Shown in pieces: positions 1-10,745 of a DNA stretch of 64,000 nt. The stretch's first letter is position 1, and every line of letters starts with the position of its first letter. Below the pieces are notes generated by a model, which worked only from the letters and a program-made list of their open reading frames with translations, searched no databases and had not been told where the DNA came from. This DNA is from Phymatolithon calcareum (taxonomy: Eukaryota > Rhodophyta > Florideophyceae > Hapalidiales). Both the position numbers and the translations under genes were made by a program. Location: assembly GCA_977006965.1 (NCBI GenBank), contig OZ345352.1:124001-188000 (forward strand). Direction: 5' to 3'.

Positions 1-309
1 GGGAAGAAGAACTCCACGTGTGTTTGGTCGAGCATATGATACTAATGTACGATAATTCATAACTGAACCCGTCTGCCAAAGAGCAACTGGATGAGTTTTG
101 GGCTATTATAGCAGATTTTTCTGTAAAACCTTTTTCTTCAAACATTCCCTCGTCAAACCCTCGCACACCGTCTCTATCGCCAAGAACCTTGAAGCAAGGT
201 CCTTCGCGCATACAATCTGTTCAAATCGCTTTTGAGAAGATAACTTCTTCTTCTCCGGTAGAGGCCGAGTTTTTGTCGTCAGTACCTATTTCCAAAGGGC
301 GTCATACGC

Positions 310-712
310 ATCTCCCAAATGGTTTGCAATCACTGGATGTGCCGAAGAGCTTGGACAGCAAAATGCCCGTGGTAATGCAGGTGTGGAGTATGGAGATGGC
401 CAAATCCCCTTACTGTGACGACGAACGATCTTGGGATCGGGGTGGGATAGCCCACGCATTTTGGACGGCGTGTCATACCCTGAAAGCCTGAGATGCGGTA
501 CTGTCTCTGATGACTCCCAACTGGTTCGAATTAGCTGGACGTGCAGAGAAGCTTGGACGGCGAAATGCACGTGGTAATGCAGGTCTGGAAAATGAAGATG
601 GCCGCAGCCTCTTACCGGGAAGATGAACGATCTTGGGATCGGGAAGAGGTAGCCCACGCATTCAGGACGGCGTACCATAGCCCTTAGGCCTGAGATGTGC
701 CACTGTCCCTGC
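310..712 (+). repeat. Two-unit tandem repeat, period about 202 bp
   Basis: Two diverged units lie head to tail. The anchor AATGC(C/A)CGTGGTAATGCAGG occurs near 361 and again near 563, each followed by a GATCTTGGGATCGGG stretch, CCCACGCATT and AGCCTGAGATG. The same pair is present inverted at about 45750..46155 in copy 2. Frames read across it are not conserved between units, so it is treated as non-coding. Confidence 0.75.
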
Positions 713-1204
713 TACTCCACGTGTCGCACCAGCGTGACCGGCTGTGGTGGATCTCCGACGCGTTGGGCGCGGCTATGCGCCAAGTGAGCATCGAGGTCCC
801 ATGGGCCCGAAAATCGAGTGCAGTCGTCTCGCAGATCTGCTAAAGACGTGTTGGTGGTTCTCCAGGGTCTTACGGAGTGCGAGCTAGCGGTTCCCAGCCG
901 CGTAAAGTACCCTGGAGTCGTGGATTCCTGTGGAAATATAGACCGTGGTGATGGCGTTGATTCCTGTATTCGACGGTGACCCAGCAATTAGAGGAGACCT
1001 CTCCATCCGAAAATTGTCCACCTGAGCAAAAGCTTAAGAACATGCAGAACATGGTCAAGAACATGAAGAAGACGCTGCGAGGCCTTTACCCGAAAGATGT
1101 GGGCCAACACTCTCACCTATACGAGCAGGACCTCTATTGCGAGAACAGGTCATATCTTAATGGAGACAATGCATGTCTACGCGTCTCTTCTGCTATCAAA
1201 TAGT

Positions 1205-1740
1205 TCCAAACAATTAGGTTATTGTCGAATTTCATTGCCATATTGGACAACGTGGTGTCTTAATAGTTCTCGAAACTTTTATATTTTAATAGTCGAGATT
1301 TTATAATTCGACGAAAATTTCTCATCCGGACGCGATATTGGTAGTATATACCGTCCGGATGAGAATTTTCGAAAGAATATTTCTTCCGAAAGTTTTAAAA
1401 TGTTCAAATTTTCAAAAGAGGATTGGCCAATGAGAAGAGAACACTTGTCCAGTTTTCATTCGTTCATGTTCTCTCCGGGAAGCGTCATGGGCAGAAATTA
1501 TCCAATAAGATATTGACAAATGTCACTCTCTTATTGGTACATGTGGTGTCTTAATAATTCTTGAAACTTTTAAATGTTCATACTCGAAATTTTATAATCC
1601 GACGAAAATTTCTCATCCGGACGCGATATTGGTAGTATATACCGTCCGGATGAGAATTTTCGAAAGTATATTTCTTCCGAAATTTTTAAAATGTTCATAT
1701 TTTCAGAAGTGGATTGGCGAATGAAGATAGAACACTTGTC
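1205..1740 (+). repeat. Tandem dyad-symmetry array (two units, about 290 bp each)
   Basis: Each unit carries two kinds of dyad. Long dyads at 1312..1371 and 1603..1662 have arms CGAAAATTTCTCATCCGGAC and its near-perfect complement around an 18-bp spacer containing TAGTATATA. A second dyad at 1502..1537 reads CCAATAAGA-N3-TGACA-N2-TGTCA-N3-TCTTATTGG. ATTGGCCAAT is a further 10-bp palindrome near 1423. Copy 2 of block A has three such units and copy 3 has two. The dyads could be protein-binding, recombination or hairpin-forming sites; no function is shown directly. Confidence 0.85.
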
Positions 1741-1959
1741 AAATTTTCATTGGATTATTTTCTTTTCCTTCTCACAATTTGGTCGTCCGTGAAGAAAAAT
1801 GGAGTTGCTCAAAACCGAAACGGCCTCATTTGGAAATCGGTTTTGTCGCTCAATTCCAATACAAACAAAGCCTCTTTAGAGCGATTCACGAACAAGCTCG
1901 CGGAGAAGAAATTCACCGAGGTTCTGCGATCTTTCCAAGCCGTCCGAACAAGGGTCTAA
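1714..1959 (+). CDS. Small open frame of block A, 81 aa, unrecognised
   Basis: An 81-codon frame beginning MANEDRTLVKF. It stays open in all three block A copies (also 44215..44460 minus and 49331..49576 plus). The start lies inside the last dyad unit. Six positions differ between copies 1 and 3 and most are replacements, so there is no sign of purifying selection. No domain is recognised. It may simply be an open stretch of a non-coding repeat. Confidence 0.2.
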   Translation: MANEDRTLVKFSLDYFLFLLTIWSSVKKNGVAQNRNGLIWKSVLSLNSNTNKASLERFTNKLAEKKFTEVLRSFQAVRTRV

Positions 1960-2147
1960 GCTTTTTGGGCTCTATGTAGGGCGATTATGGCCGGTGTTTC
2001 TCTCGAATTTGGGCAGACGAGCCATTTCTCAGCCCGAACTCCCGCACCGGTAGCTCCGCTGACGAGTCCGAAAGAAGCTCCTCTCTGCGTGGAATTTGTG
2101 TAAATCGTTCAACAGAGCGAAACTCGTGTTGTTTCTTCTCCTTCTCA

Positions 2148-2423
2148 GTGGACCAGATGAAGGGGCGTATCAGACTGGAAAATCAACCTAGGTCTATCGA
2201 CACGCCTGATCCGAAGGCACCGACGCTCACTCGTCTTCAAAAGCAGAGCATGAGCAACAGGAAAGGATACCACCGAAGAATGGACCTAGCAAGAACGTTT
2301 TCCGTTGCGTCGAAGCCCGCGCGAGACGGGGAGGCGCAAGAACGTCTGAGAGAAGAAGGGCCGGACGCGGGATGCCGGGCAGACCTAGCGACGCCTGTTG
2401 AGGCACTCTATTCTATAAGCTAA
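2148..2423 (+). CDS. Small open frame of block A, 91 aa, unrecognised
   Basis: A 91-codon basic, charged frame (rich in R, K and Q), open in all three copies (also 43751..44026 minus and 49765..50040 plus). It is preceded by a pyrimidine-rich tract ending TTCTCAG that resembles a 3' splice site. Joining to either upstream GT leaves the frame broken, so an intron was not called. A diverged older relic of this stretch lies at 46640..46860. Function unknown; coding status doubtful. Confidence 0.2.
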   Translation: MDQMKGRIRLENQPRSIDTPDPKAPTLTRLQKQSMSNRKGYHRRMDLARTFSVASKPARDGEAQERLREEGPDAGCRADLATPVEALYSIS

Positions 2424-2527
2424 AGGCCGAGGGAACCCTCGTTGCTCGTCGCGGTACGCCCAAATCTGGTAAGACCCTTCTCATCTCAGTGCGAGCTCGG
2501 TGTCCTACCTGGTTGCGCGGGAAGCGG

Positions 2528-2874
2528 TTTTGGTTCTGCGTTTAAGCTTTCGGGTTTTGGGTTTTCATTTTGGGTTCTGGGTTCTCGGTTCTGGGTTTGA
2601 GTTTTCGGTTTGGGTATTGGGTTTTTAGTTTTAGGATTTGGGTTCTTGGTTTTGAGTTTTGAGCTCTGGGTTTTGGGTTTTAGGATTTGGGATTTGGGAT
2701 TTGGGATTTGCGTTTTATGTTTTCGGTTTTAGGATTTGGGTTTTTGGTTTTGAGTTTTGAGCTCTAGTTTTCGGGTTTTGGGTTTTAGGATTTGGGTTTT
2801 GGGTTTTGGGTTTTCGGTTTTAGGATTTGGTTTTTGTGTTTCGTGTTTTGGGTTTTGGTTCTAGGGTTTGTGTC
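2528..2874 (+). repeat. Degenerate G-rich telomere-like array
   Basis: About 350 bp of imperfect 6-8-mers such as GGGTTTT, TTTAGGATTTGGG and GGTTTTGGG. It looks like a degenerate TTTTAGGG/TTTAGGG-type array. The G-rich strand runs 5' to 3' towards the RecQ slice that starts at 2884. The same array is at 43305..43645 (complement) and 50149..50492. It could be an old interstitial telomere tract or a minisatellite; the true telomere unit of this organism is not known here. Confidence 0.75.
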
Positions 2875-2883
2875 GCTTAGAGT

Positions 2884-3400
2884 ATGTCGAGTTTTGAAAG
2901 AGCGGGACTGAGGGCGGTGCACATGGAGGCGATCGATGTCAGTGCGCTAATCGAAGTGAAAGCACTTCTCCATCAGCCGGAAGATCTTCAGCCGCAAAAG
3001 CTCTGCTCGGTGATGCGAAGTTTAGAGATTTGAGATAAGGTGCAGAGGATACTTGTGGATGAGGCTCACTTGGTGACATGGATAGAGAGCTATCGTCTGT
3101 GCATGTCTGCTATGCGACATATTCGGAGTCGTAAATGAAAATACGCGATTGTGCTCTTGACGGTGACTGCAACGAATGCGATGTTGCGGAATATCGGAAT
3201 GGCGACAGCATGTAAGGTCGAGGATATGGTGGTGGTACTAGTGGAAGCTGAAAGAGGAAACTGGCGGCTGTTGGTAAAAGTTTGGAGGATAGTTAAAGAC
3301 ATGTGTTGCTAAATGCTGTGTACCGCTCTGTTTTTAATTGTGCAAAAACCCACAGCATGGGAGCATTCGGCAAGACTTAAATACTGTCCGATATATTCAC
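2884..3400 (+). pseudogene. RecQ helicase relic, motifs II-III slice
   Basis: Plus-strand translation follows the intact helicase from just before its motif Ia/II region: SFERAGLRA, then PEDLQPQ, VQRILVDEAHLVT (the DEAH box survives), SAMRHIRSR and KYAIVLLTVTAT. It then fades into the motif IV region near 3400. It holds several in-frame stops (after SLEI, after SRK and later). It begins abruptly a few bases after the G-rich array. Sister copies lie at 42782..43298 (minus) and 50500..51016 (plus) with the same boundaries. Confidence 0.85.
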
Positions 3401-4571
3401 ATGTGGTGAGCATTTTGAATACTCATACTTATTCAAGGCCTGTCATATGAAAGTAACACTCAAAATGCTAGCAGCGTAAAGTATGTGCACTCGTGCCTCA
3501 TAGAAGACAGTAATAATTACGCTCGTCTGAATTAAACCGAAAGACATCATCATCAACAACAACTGCTTTGCTCCCAATTGGGGCTAGCAATGCAGTGATT
3601 TATTCTAAAGTAACTTCAACTTAGATTACGGCCGGTAGTTATTTCTGCTAGGTAGTTAGGAAAGTAGTGTAAAAGTTGATTGTAAATGTCTTCAAAATGT
3701 TGGTTCAATTGAGGGAGACTCCCTCATTTTATGGCGTTGGTACAATTGGCAATAGAGAGTGTTGCACGTCTCCGATCATACGATGATGGTATTCCAAGAC
3801 AATAAAGACAGCGACTCTCAAAAACTGCTGCCTTTATTGTCTGCTTTTAGCATGATTAAAATAGTGCTATAAGGTGTTACAAACATCAAGAAAACATTGG
3901 ATTGAAACTGCAGACGCACATTGACCAGAGTGCGTTGATTGATTCCATTACTTTTGCTTCCAGATTGGTATTGAAATTCGAATCTTTTCTGGAATAATGT
4001 TTTACGTTATCGTGGAATAAATGTCAAGAATATGTGGACCTAGTCCGTTCTATACTGACAATGGATTTCGTCGTCAATCCCAAGACCATTTAGGGTCTAG
4101 CCGTAGTGCTCTCCGTGACTTTTGTTGTTACATGTGCGTCACTTGGTGCTAAGTCCATCTGGCCATAGATGTACTTCTCATGATGGTGTCGTGAAAGAGA
4201 CAGTGATTGACAAGCATACCAGAAACCTCTGCCTGCCCGTGTGTTTAGCCCTAGTTGGAAACTTTTTGATGAATCTAGTGATCAGAAGTGAATGAAGCTG
4301 GAGTGACAAACTCTATGTTATTCCATCTTGAGCTTAGGCTAGCCTACGAATACAAAAAATAGAAGAGAACGTTTTTAATCATGCAATCGCTTGACAAACT
4401 TGTCCATGAAGAACGAGGGCAAATGTAAGGTGAAAGATAGGGCAGAAAAATGCTACTTATCAAGTAAAGAGTACAGCGCACAGAAAAGCTGAGGAAAACT
4501 TAGGGTCACACGGTCATGCTGTCTCATCTTTTCGAGATCAAGATGGGAGCTGGGTGGATCAGAATTGTAGC
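3401..4571 (+). other. Non-coding tail of block A
   Basis: No credible frame. The stretch includes a CAACTGCTTTGCTCCCAATT motif near 3565 whose relatives occur near 5970 and 13970. Positions 3760..4100 are a diverged relative of 31080..31420 and 60880..61200, sharing the TTTATTG...GCATTATTAAAATA stretch. Confidence 0.5.
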
Positions 4572-4576
4572 ACTAG

Positions 4577-5202
4577 TGTCGTGAGTATCCAGGAACCGAA
4601 CCACTTGTTCAGCTCCCTAATGAGACGACGGCAGATGCCGGACGTCCATACAACTTGTCTAGGCAGAAACTCCAGGAGGGATGTAGTGCTTTCGGCAGGA
4701 TGTCTTACAGCTCGCTTGGTCAGAAACTCCGATGGGATGTAGTGACTTCGGCAAGGTGCGCCAACTCTGCTGGGTCGGAAACTCCGTAAGGATGTAGTGA
4801 CTTCGGCAGGAGTGGTCCAGTCCAATGGTACGCAATGGACGGTTGCTCGGCAGTGTGAATGCGTTGCTGACTTTCGTCGGAAGAGTAAGTTTATCTTTCG
4901 ATATCCTTGGGGGTTAGGTTGTGGTTGGTAAAGTTGATAGTGGTGACTTCCTCGAGAAAGACTTCGATCACCGCTTAAGTAGTCTCTACATCACTCCCTC
5001 TACCTCTGACTGTCTAGCTACATTCTCGCAAGGTATCCGAAGTGTCAGCGCGCGACACAATGCGTTTCACACCGTTCGTAATCCGCGCCAGTAGACTTTC
5101 TTGGCTCACAGTCGGTCGACATTGCTAGCAGGCAACGGTAATTCCATTTGACTGTCGGTCCCCAACGGATTGATAAACTCGCTGCCGGTCGTTAGCGAGA
5201 CA
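4577..5202 (+). mobile_element. Solo LTR, 626 bp, target duplication ACTAG
   Basis: The element begins TGTCGTGAGT and ends TAGCGAGACA, the TG...CA form of retrotransposon LTRs, with 4-bp inverted ends TGTC/GACA. It is flanked by the direct repeat ACTAG (4572..4576 and 5203..5207). Block A copies 2 and 3 (near 41610 and 52195) carry the uninterrupted site, which proves an insertion into copy 1 only. No internal retrotransposon sequence is present, so this is a solo LTR left by LTR-LTR recombination. The 5-bp duplication fits a Ty1/copia or Ty3/gypsy element; which one cannot be told. Confidence 0.9.
4657..4825 (+). repeat. Three-unit minisatellite inside the solo LTR
   Basis: Three imperfect units of about 55-57 bp. 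Each has AAACTCC, then GGATGTAGTG(A/C)(C/T)TTCGGCA. The unit count may vary between LTR copies. Confidence 0.8.
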
Positions 5203-5239
5203 ACTAGTAAACTTAGAAGAATGCGAAAAGATCGCTTTG

Positions 5240-6000
5240 TGGCTTTGATTTTAGATTCGAAATAGTATGTGCAGCATCTCAGCTCTTTTCGAATGGCCGA
5301 AGCATCTCGAAGAGAACATTCGCTTCACCAGTCCTACAGGGTTCTGTAGATTTAATATACATGGTGTAAAGTGCAGCGCGGTTTCTCATCGCTTCGTGAT
5401 TTATAGTGCTTTCATGTACCTCTGGAATGCTAGACCTTTCCAGAACATGGCGGGCTGCACATTCTGTATGATACAAGGTAGTCTTCTTTATGCGCTGCCT
5501 GTCAGTGATACCAACTGGTGCTAGAGGTACTCCATTATGTGGAGCTTACAAATGATTGTTGGAATCATGCATAAACCTTGGATCGCCATGATTTAATTAG
5601 ATTCGGTGAGTCTCTTAATATATTCCACAGGGACCGTCTTATCCAAGAAATCATCTATCTGCATTTTAAGCCTCAATGAATGTTGTTGTTGGTCTGTTTA
5701 AGAGTACGTTTTTCTCCTGACCCCCTTATGCTCTTGCCCATCCCGGATTTGTTCTAGGTCTGATCAGTGTTGAAATAGAGCTTCTTATTTCGATTACCGA
5801 GTAACGTCCAGCGTCACAGGCTCGAGCTTCACTTCTTGGTCTTTCTCTGACCTTGGAGTGCCCGTACTCGAAGCGGAGCTCCCATGGATCTACTTGACAG
5901 AGATTCTTTGGGCTTTTTCAGTGCTCCGTTGTGCAATATCAACCCGTTTTTGCAAACCAGCGCTGTTTCCTCTCTCATCAACTGCTTTGCTGCCATTTAG
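5240..6000. other. Mosaic of repeat fragments, no gene
   Basis: Positions 5250..5590 match, inverted, the sequence upstream of the intact helicase (20080..20310), and in part 9790..9890 and 23100..23230. Positions 5690..5890 are a diverged relative of the coding-like segment at 28790..28990 (shared GTTCTA(G/A)GTCT and GGA(G/A)CTCCCA landmarks) with its frame destroyed. Near 5960 is a CATCAACTGCTTTGCTGCC motif shared with 13967 and 3556. Confidence 0.6.
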
Positions 6001-6179
6001 GGCTTCCAAGGCAGGTCTTTATACTTATCTTCTTCTTTGATTACGGTAGGTAGCGATTTGTTCTATGATATTAGGAGAGCACTCCTTTTTCTCTGCCTAC
6101 CGCTCGACGATGCGATTCCACCCAAAGCAAGCTTGGTGGTTTCACGTTCCGCAGGTCCATGTGCACGGCTAGAATATTT

Positions 6180-6505
6180 GAACTCTTTTTCTTTACCTCT
6201 TTATTCATATGCATTCCGTTCTTACTCCATCCATACTCCTCTCCTTGGAACTAATCCATCGGAATGCACGAGCAAGACCGGGGCGTCTGCCACACCGATC
6301 CTCACACAGCCATCGACAAAACCTAGCATCTAGCGCTTCCTCTTTTCTCACATCCAAATCCCGTTCACAAACTGCCCTTGCCATCTCTACTTTTTCTCTG
6401 AAGCGAAGCATTCACCACCACCCAAGTACCATCTTCAAGCAGCCCCCCAGCGGACAAGTCCTGCCGACGGAACATTGCGTATAGGTGTTCAGGCCTCCGT
6501 ACGTT
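6180..6505 (-). pseudogene. Helicase C-terminus relic
   Basis: Minus-strand translation follows the last ~100 residues of the intact protein closely (GMLRFREKVEMARAV, FCRWLCEDRCGRRPG, SMDGVRT). The landmark CPLGGCLKMVLGWW is kept upstream. The frame is open over this piece but lacks everything before the terminal domain: homology to the gene ends at about 6505, where the intact copy continues into the CCHC knuckle. The 3' flank (6001..6180) also matches the flank of the intact gene, which has lost about 125 bp here. Confidence 0.85.
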
Positions 6506-6990
6506 TTGAAGAATACCTGAGAGACTCTGCATCTTATATCGAATCTAAATTCTAATCCTAAGTTGCAAGATTCAAGCTTTTAAAAAGCTTTTCACGATAT
6601 AGGCATAAGCGGGAATGTATCCAGAGAAGAGAAAGAAAAGCAGAAACATTTGGAATTGCAATCAGCATGAAGCAACCGCTTGGACCTTAGTAGAATCACA
6701 AACTTGTGACTCACCTTTGTGCTCTCTCAGATGGAGGAAGAGTACTCGCTCTTTGCAATCATATGGCATAGAAGAATAGCAGTTTTAAATAGAACAAATT
6801 TATCAGTGACCTCATAAATAGGGTCCAGACCATGGTGCGAGGCTGATTCAATGAACTGCAGAATCTTCTCTTGAATGCGTTTTTGAGAAATTGAACTGTA
6901 AGAAATCCGATATTGACATCTGATAATTTCTTTTGGAGCCGCAAATACAGCTCGCAGCTCTGCAACTCTCACTGATCTGCGCTGCTGATC
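6506..6990 (-). pseudogene. Relic of an unrecognised protein (family R)
   Basis: On the minus strand the piece KILQFIESASHHGLDPIYEV (6810..6880) aligns with IVQFIELTEHHGLESINEV near 21030..21090 and IIELTAHHGLDSISEV near 39660..39720. Three copies preserving the same peptide pattern suggest a once-coding sequence of unknown function. Non-coding flanks also match across copies (AGCAGAAACATTTGGAATTG near 6640). It lies directly upstream, in the minus direction, of the helicase C-terminus relic. Confidence 0.55.
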
Positions 6991-8213
6991 TCAGCCGGGT
7001 ATCCCTGTAGTCCTAACGCTACCGAAAGTATGACATCGCCAATTGGCAGCTAATTGGACATTTGGTGGGCTTCCCGCTTTGAGCACGACAAGGCTAGAAG
7101 GAAGATTTGTTATGAGTGTGTCATTTCTCATCAACATCGTTGCCGACCACATATCAAGATATCACTTAGCCGAAGTGGAGACCAAGATAACTGATCAAGC
7201 ACTGGAAAAGGTATTCGTCTTTAGTATTCTGTTTTATGATGACATGGAATTATTTTCGAGCTCCAAGGTTCTGTCCCATCTTTCAAAGGGGAGCTGTGCC
7301 GCTAATATTGCAACAAGAGTATAGTGAGTAGCTGCTGTAAAAAGTTTCAACTGTATACGCAAATTCTTAATTATAAGGACGCTTTATTTATTGTAAATAT
7401 AGATTTTGTTGAGAAGGTACAATGTGTCCCAATTGAAGGCAAGTCGCCACCTCTACTTTATCGTCGATTTTTCTTTCTTCTTACTGAACTGCGCGTCTTG
7501 ATTTTTTTTAATTCTTTAATCTTTCTTCAATTCTGTCTTTTCTTTGGCTTCTGTTCGTTTCTTTGATTCTGGCTTTTTGTGATACTGGTTTATGCTGGAA
7601 AAGGGCCACTCCTGGTTCTTGCTTCTATGTTTCCGGCTTGATCCTCACCTCAGCGCTTGTCTACTTTTTCGAAGCCTATCTTGCAGATTTGATGATTTTC
7701 TCGACCATGCTCCTAAATTGTGGTCCCTCCCAACGCTCTCGTTGTCCCCACAATAAGAACCATTTTTGTATTTCTCGAAATAGTCGGTTTCTTAGTCTCT
7801 TTCAGTGTTTACTGCGTTTAGAACGAGCTCGTTATATAGCGACGCCTACGCTCAGCGTTACCATTATTCACATGACCGGTACAGAGATTCGAAAAAACTT
7901 CCAAATCTTTTCGAGAAAATCCTATATGTGTTCTATTGACTAGTTTTTAGTACGTCATAAGCAAGCGAGAATAGACTAAGGAGGATGAGAGGAAAGTAGC
8001 TAGAGCGATCAATATCATTCTGAGTCTGCAGACTAAGAATAAGCCGGAGCAGAATCAAAGTGCCATTTAACTTCCAGCTCGGAAGCTGGCCATGTTTACG
8101 ATAAAATATAATACTTCGAAGAGCCTTTAGTGACATTGAATTCCCATTTCCAGGATTAGTGACAATGACGTGCTAGTTTGCATATTAGCTATACAGAATT
8201 TCTGTTTTGCAAA
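6991..8213. other. Unassigned AT-rich stretch
   Basis: Contains plus-strand open frames of 80-126 codons (7043..7324, 7324..7566, 7563..7943) with no recognisable domain and no second copy in the window. A pyrimidine-rich tract lies at about 7450..7570. Coding status is not supported. Confidence 0.3.
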
Positions 8214-8935
8214 TTAGTGACAGTGACGTGAAAATAAGCGACACTGAAAATATTTAGCGCTTAAAATATGCCTCCCGTTCAAGCCGCCACTTCGGAGACG
8301 AGGGGGAGCACCTGTACCAGCTCTGGAGAGGCGAAAAGCTCTGTATTCAAATGCATATATGATAGCTCGCCAATTGTGCTTCGGCGCAGGCCGACATGGG
8401 AAACGCAAGCTCCCCCTTGCGCACCGCCACCTGGAGACCGACTCTGCTTCAAGCGGTGGCGCTCCCTCCGGCACATAGACTATGTAGCCGAGCAACTTCG
8501 TCACCTCTGGTGCCATCTTTAGCCACAAACCGGTCTCCTCATCTGTCATACTCCGAGCTTCAGATTCCTACACGAATCTCACGCTCTTTGACATAGATTC
8601 ATATTTTTTCCTTTCCGCGCCGGACCGGTAACAAGCCCGGGCTCCGCCAATCTTATCAACTTTTTTCCAAACCTAGTCGGAACCCGGCAGGCAGTGTCTT
8701 CCCCTTGAGCAGGTCGCTCAAGCGAAACATATTCTTTCGAGCTTCATCCTAAACATTTCTCACGAGGTTCCCTACATCCTCAGCGCCCTCGTCCTTCTCG
8801 TCGATATACGTGGACAGGCTGTACACCTCGCACCCACTTTTCGTCACAGCTTCATTCTCATTTAGAGAAAGCGCTGACAGATACTCCAAGCTGTGGTCAA
8901 CTTGGCGGCCTTCCGCCGAGATGGAAGGTCGGATG
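8214..8935 (-). pseudogene. Helicase-family relic: tyrosine-recombinase core slice
   Basis: The minus-strand peptide MTDEETGLWLKMAPEVTK followed by EGAPP aligns with the intact protein around residues 610-635, where the catalytic-arginine box lies (MTDAEADSWLKTAKEVTK, GGAPPRGTEL). In the relic the arginine box is destroyed after GAPP. Nucleotide homology continues to about 8935, matching 18180..18480 (landmarks GGAACCCGGC, CACGAGGTT, CGTCGATATA). Stops and frame breaks are present throughout. Confidence 0.8.
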
Positions 8936-9789
8936 TAGAGTCAGATTCAGTTAGTGTTGCAGTAATATACACATGAGAATTGAAGTGGGGACAAAACCAA
9001 GTTTATGTGGCTGCTTTATGCAGCTTAGTATTGTTACAGTCGGCCACTCTATCTTCTCATGCTGATGTGTATACAGTCACCAATCGGGCAATGCGAGAAT
9101 ATAGGCGACATGTATGACCTTGGGAGCTTACAACTAAGTGGAGCGGAAGATGGTCTGCGTGACCCACATCAAGCGCTGGAGCGTTTAACCTTAGCAATCC
9201 ATGAAAACCGAGATTTGTCTTCTAGGGATAGCCCTGAAATTTTTGCTACTATGCGAGGCTAAGGGCATAGCAATAGACCGTTTCCGTGCCGTACATCTTT
9301 ACATTTGAGCTATGCTTTTCGGTAGAGATGTATGCCCTATGAGAAAGTAGGGAACAATTACTCTCGAAAGACGTGAAGGGTGTACAACCAGATCCCCGTG
9401 GTGGCGCTGAGTGTACACCCACTCTATTATGGAGTACTGCGATGCTCGATCCAGAAGTCTTACGCATTTGCATCTTTTTTATCTTTGAGGGAGCTACAGA
9501 AAAAACAATGGTAGAGCGCATCCGACATGCCAAGGTCGCACTGTGTCAACTGAGATCGATCGGTATACCATTGAGAAAGCATAGTCCCTTGAAAGCAGCC
9601 AAGACATAAATCAAACAAAATGGCAATACCCCGTGCACCTGCCCCCGCGCACTGCAAGAATACGAACAGCCATTGCAGAAACTGAGAGGAAATTTCTCGC
9701 ACTTCCCGTTTTGGAGTCCCAGCTGAGCGCTGTGGTTCTAGTGCTTCTGTCCGAGTAGCTTATTAATGGCGTGCTCAATAACCATTCTT
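8936..9789. other. Unassigned stretch with one hairpin
   Basis: No gene recognised. Perfect 9-bp inverted arms GGGTGTACA (9378..9386) and TGTACACCC (9412..9420) flank a 25-base loop. Short frames (9059..9262, 9373..9609) show no similarity to anything else in the window. Confidence 0.35.
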
Positions 9790-10337
9790 ACTTATCTCTG
9801 GCCTTGCTTATGCGCTGATTGTCAGTGACACCAACTGGCGCTAGATATACTCCTTGATATGGAGACTCTGAGTGATTTCTGAAATAGGCCGTGCATCACC
9901 GCAAGAACCTGATTTCCTGATATACATATCATATTTTGGATGCCCTAGATCCGAGATACAGTACTCTGCTGAAGGAATCGTGGACACCATACGAGTAGGA
10001 AGACTTAGAAGGTGCAATGGACAGGTTGAGGGATCACTGGATACAAGCGCTCAGCAGAAATACAATGCTGTAGATCTGAGGAAGCAGTAGGAAGCATATC
10101 ATGTGCTCCCCACGCCTTTCTTTATAGTAAGCTTCAAATGGTGATGGATTCAGGATAGCTGACTTGAAATAAACAGAAACTGGCTCGAGGATTGGACCAC
10201 AAGCCCCGAGATGAATAGTTTAGTTTCCAACTTACTCTACTATAGAACAGGAGGCACAGGGAACGACAATAGAGCCATCTTCAGCAGCGATATACGTATC
10301 GGTAACAATGCATGTCACTGCAGTAGACAGAGTGAAC
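9790..10337 (+). repeat. Block X fragment, inverted copy at 40319..40774
   Basis: Positions 9895..10337 match 40774..40330 in inverted orientation (landmarks GCAAGAACCTGATTTCCTGA, GAATAGTTTAGTT, GACAATAGAGCC). Positions 9790..9890 match 5490..5590. It is the left neighbour of block D here and the outer neighbour of the inverted block D at 37.6-39.4 kb, so the two blocks were duplicated together. Confidence 0.8.
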
Positions 10338-10441
10338 CCTAACTATCTACCAAATGGGCCACGCCGTAGGGACCTCCCGGGCTTAATGGCCCAGAAGGCC
10401 GGTCCAGATTCGGTCGTCCCCCATTTGGTGGACAGTTTAGG
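10338..10441. mobile_element. Short TIR element (MITE), 104 bp
   Basis: The ends are inverted: CCTAACTATCTACCAAATGG on the left and the complement of CCTAAACTGTCCACCAAATG on the right, with GC-rich inner arms (GGGACCTCCCGGGC). It belongs to the same TIR family as 12637..13153 and 40232..40318. There is no coding sequence. Confidence 0.8.
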
Positions 10442-10745
10442 TTTACTCCCGCAAGCCTCGCTATCTATCTATAGCGTCTCGAACACAGAAAAGCTAGACT
10501 GTTGATCTTCTTTTCGATTCATGATACCATTTCAATATAGTAAGCGGCTTTATTGAGATGAAACATTGGGTAGCAAGAAAGAAAGCCCAGCAATGTGTTA
10601 AGCACATATGCTTCTGGCATGTAATTTTCTCATTTGACTTAATAAGACGAACATTACAACTTGGAGATCGCTCGACAAAAGTCATTTTCTTCTCCAGGGG
10701 TACATTGGGGCTCCCTAGTGTTTTGTTGAGTGTTCTAGTTGCCCC
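10442..10745. other. Unassigned stretch between MITE and block D
   Basis: No repeat partner and no convincing frame seen. Confidence 0.3.

Larger units (their letters stand above)
1..5239 (+). repeat. Block A, copy 1 (cut by the window edge, split by a solo LTR)
   Basis: One of three copies of a long block. It matches 46463..41579 on the minus strand almost end to end, and from about 1200 onward it matches 48808..52230 on the plus strand. Homology continues past the left edge: 46463 and beyond still matches base 1. Copy 1 is more diverged than the other two are from each other. In order it holds a two-unit tandem repeat, a dyad-repeat array, two small open frames, a G-rich array, a RecQ slice and non-coding sequence. 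It is interrupted at 4577..5202 by a solo LTR, and block homology resumes at 5203..5239. Confidence 0.9.

Noticed and set aside
518-545. GGTTCGAATTA resembling a tRNA B box
   Set aside because: No A box or cloverleaf arms upstream at the right distance; the stretch is part of a two-unit tandem repeat.
2095-2150. GTGTAAAT...TTCTTCTCCTTCTCAG as an intron in block A
   Set aside because: Joining at either possible 5' GT does not keep the frame into the 91-codon frame.
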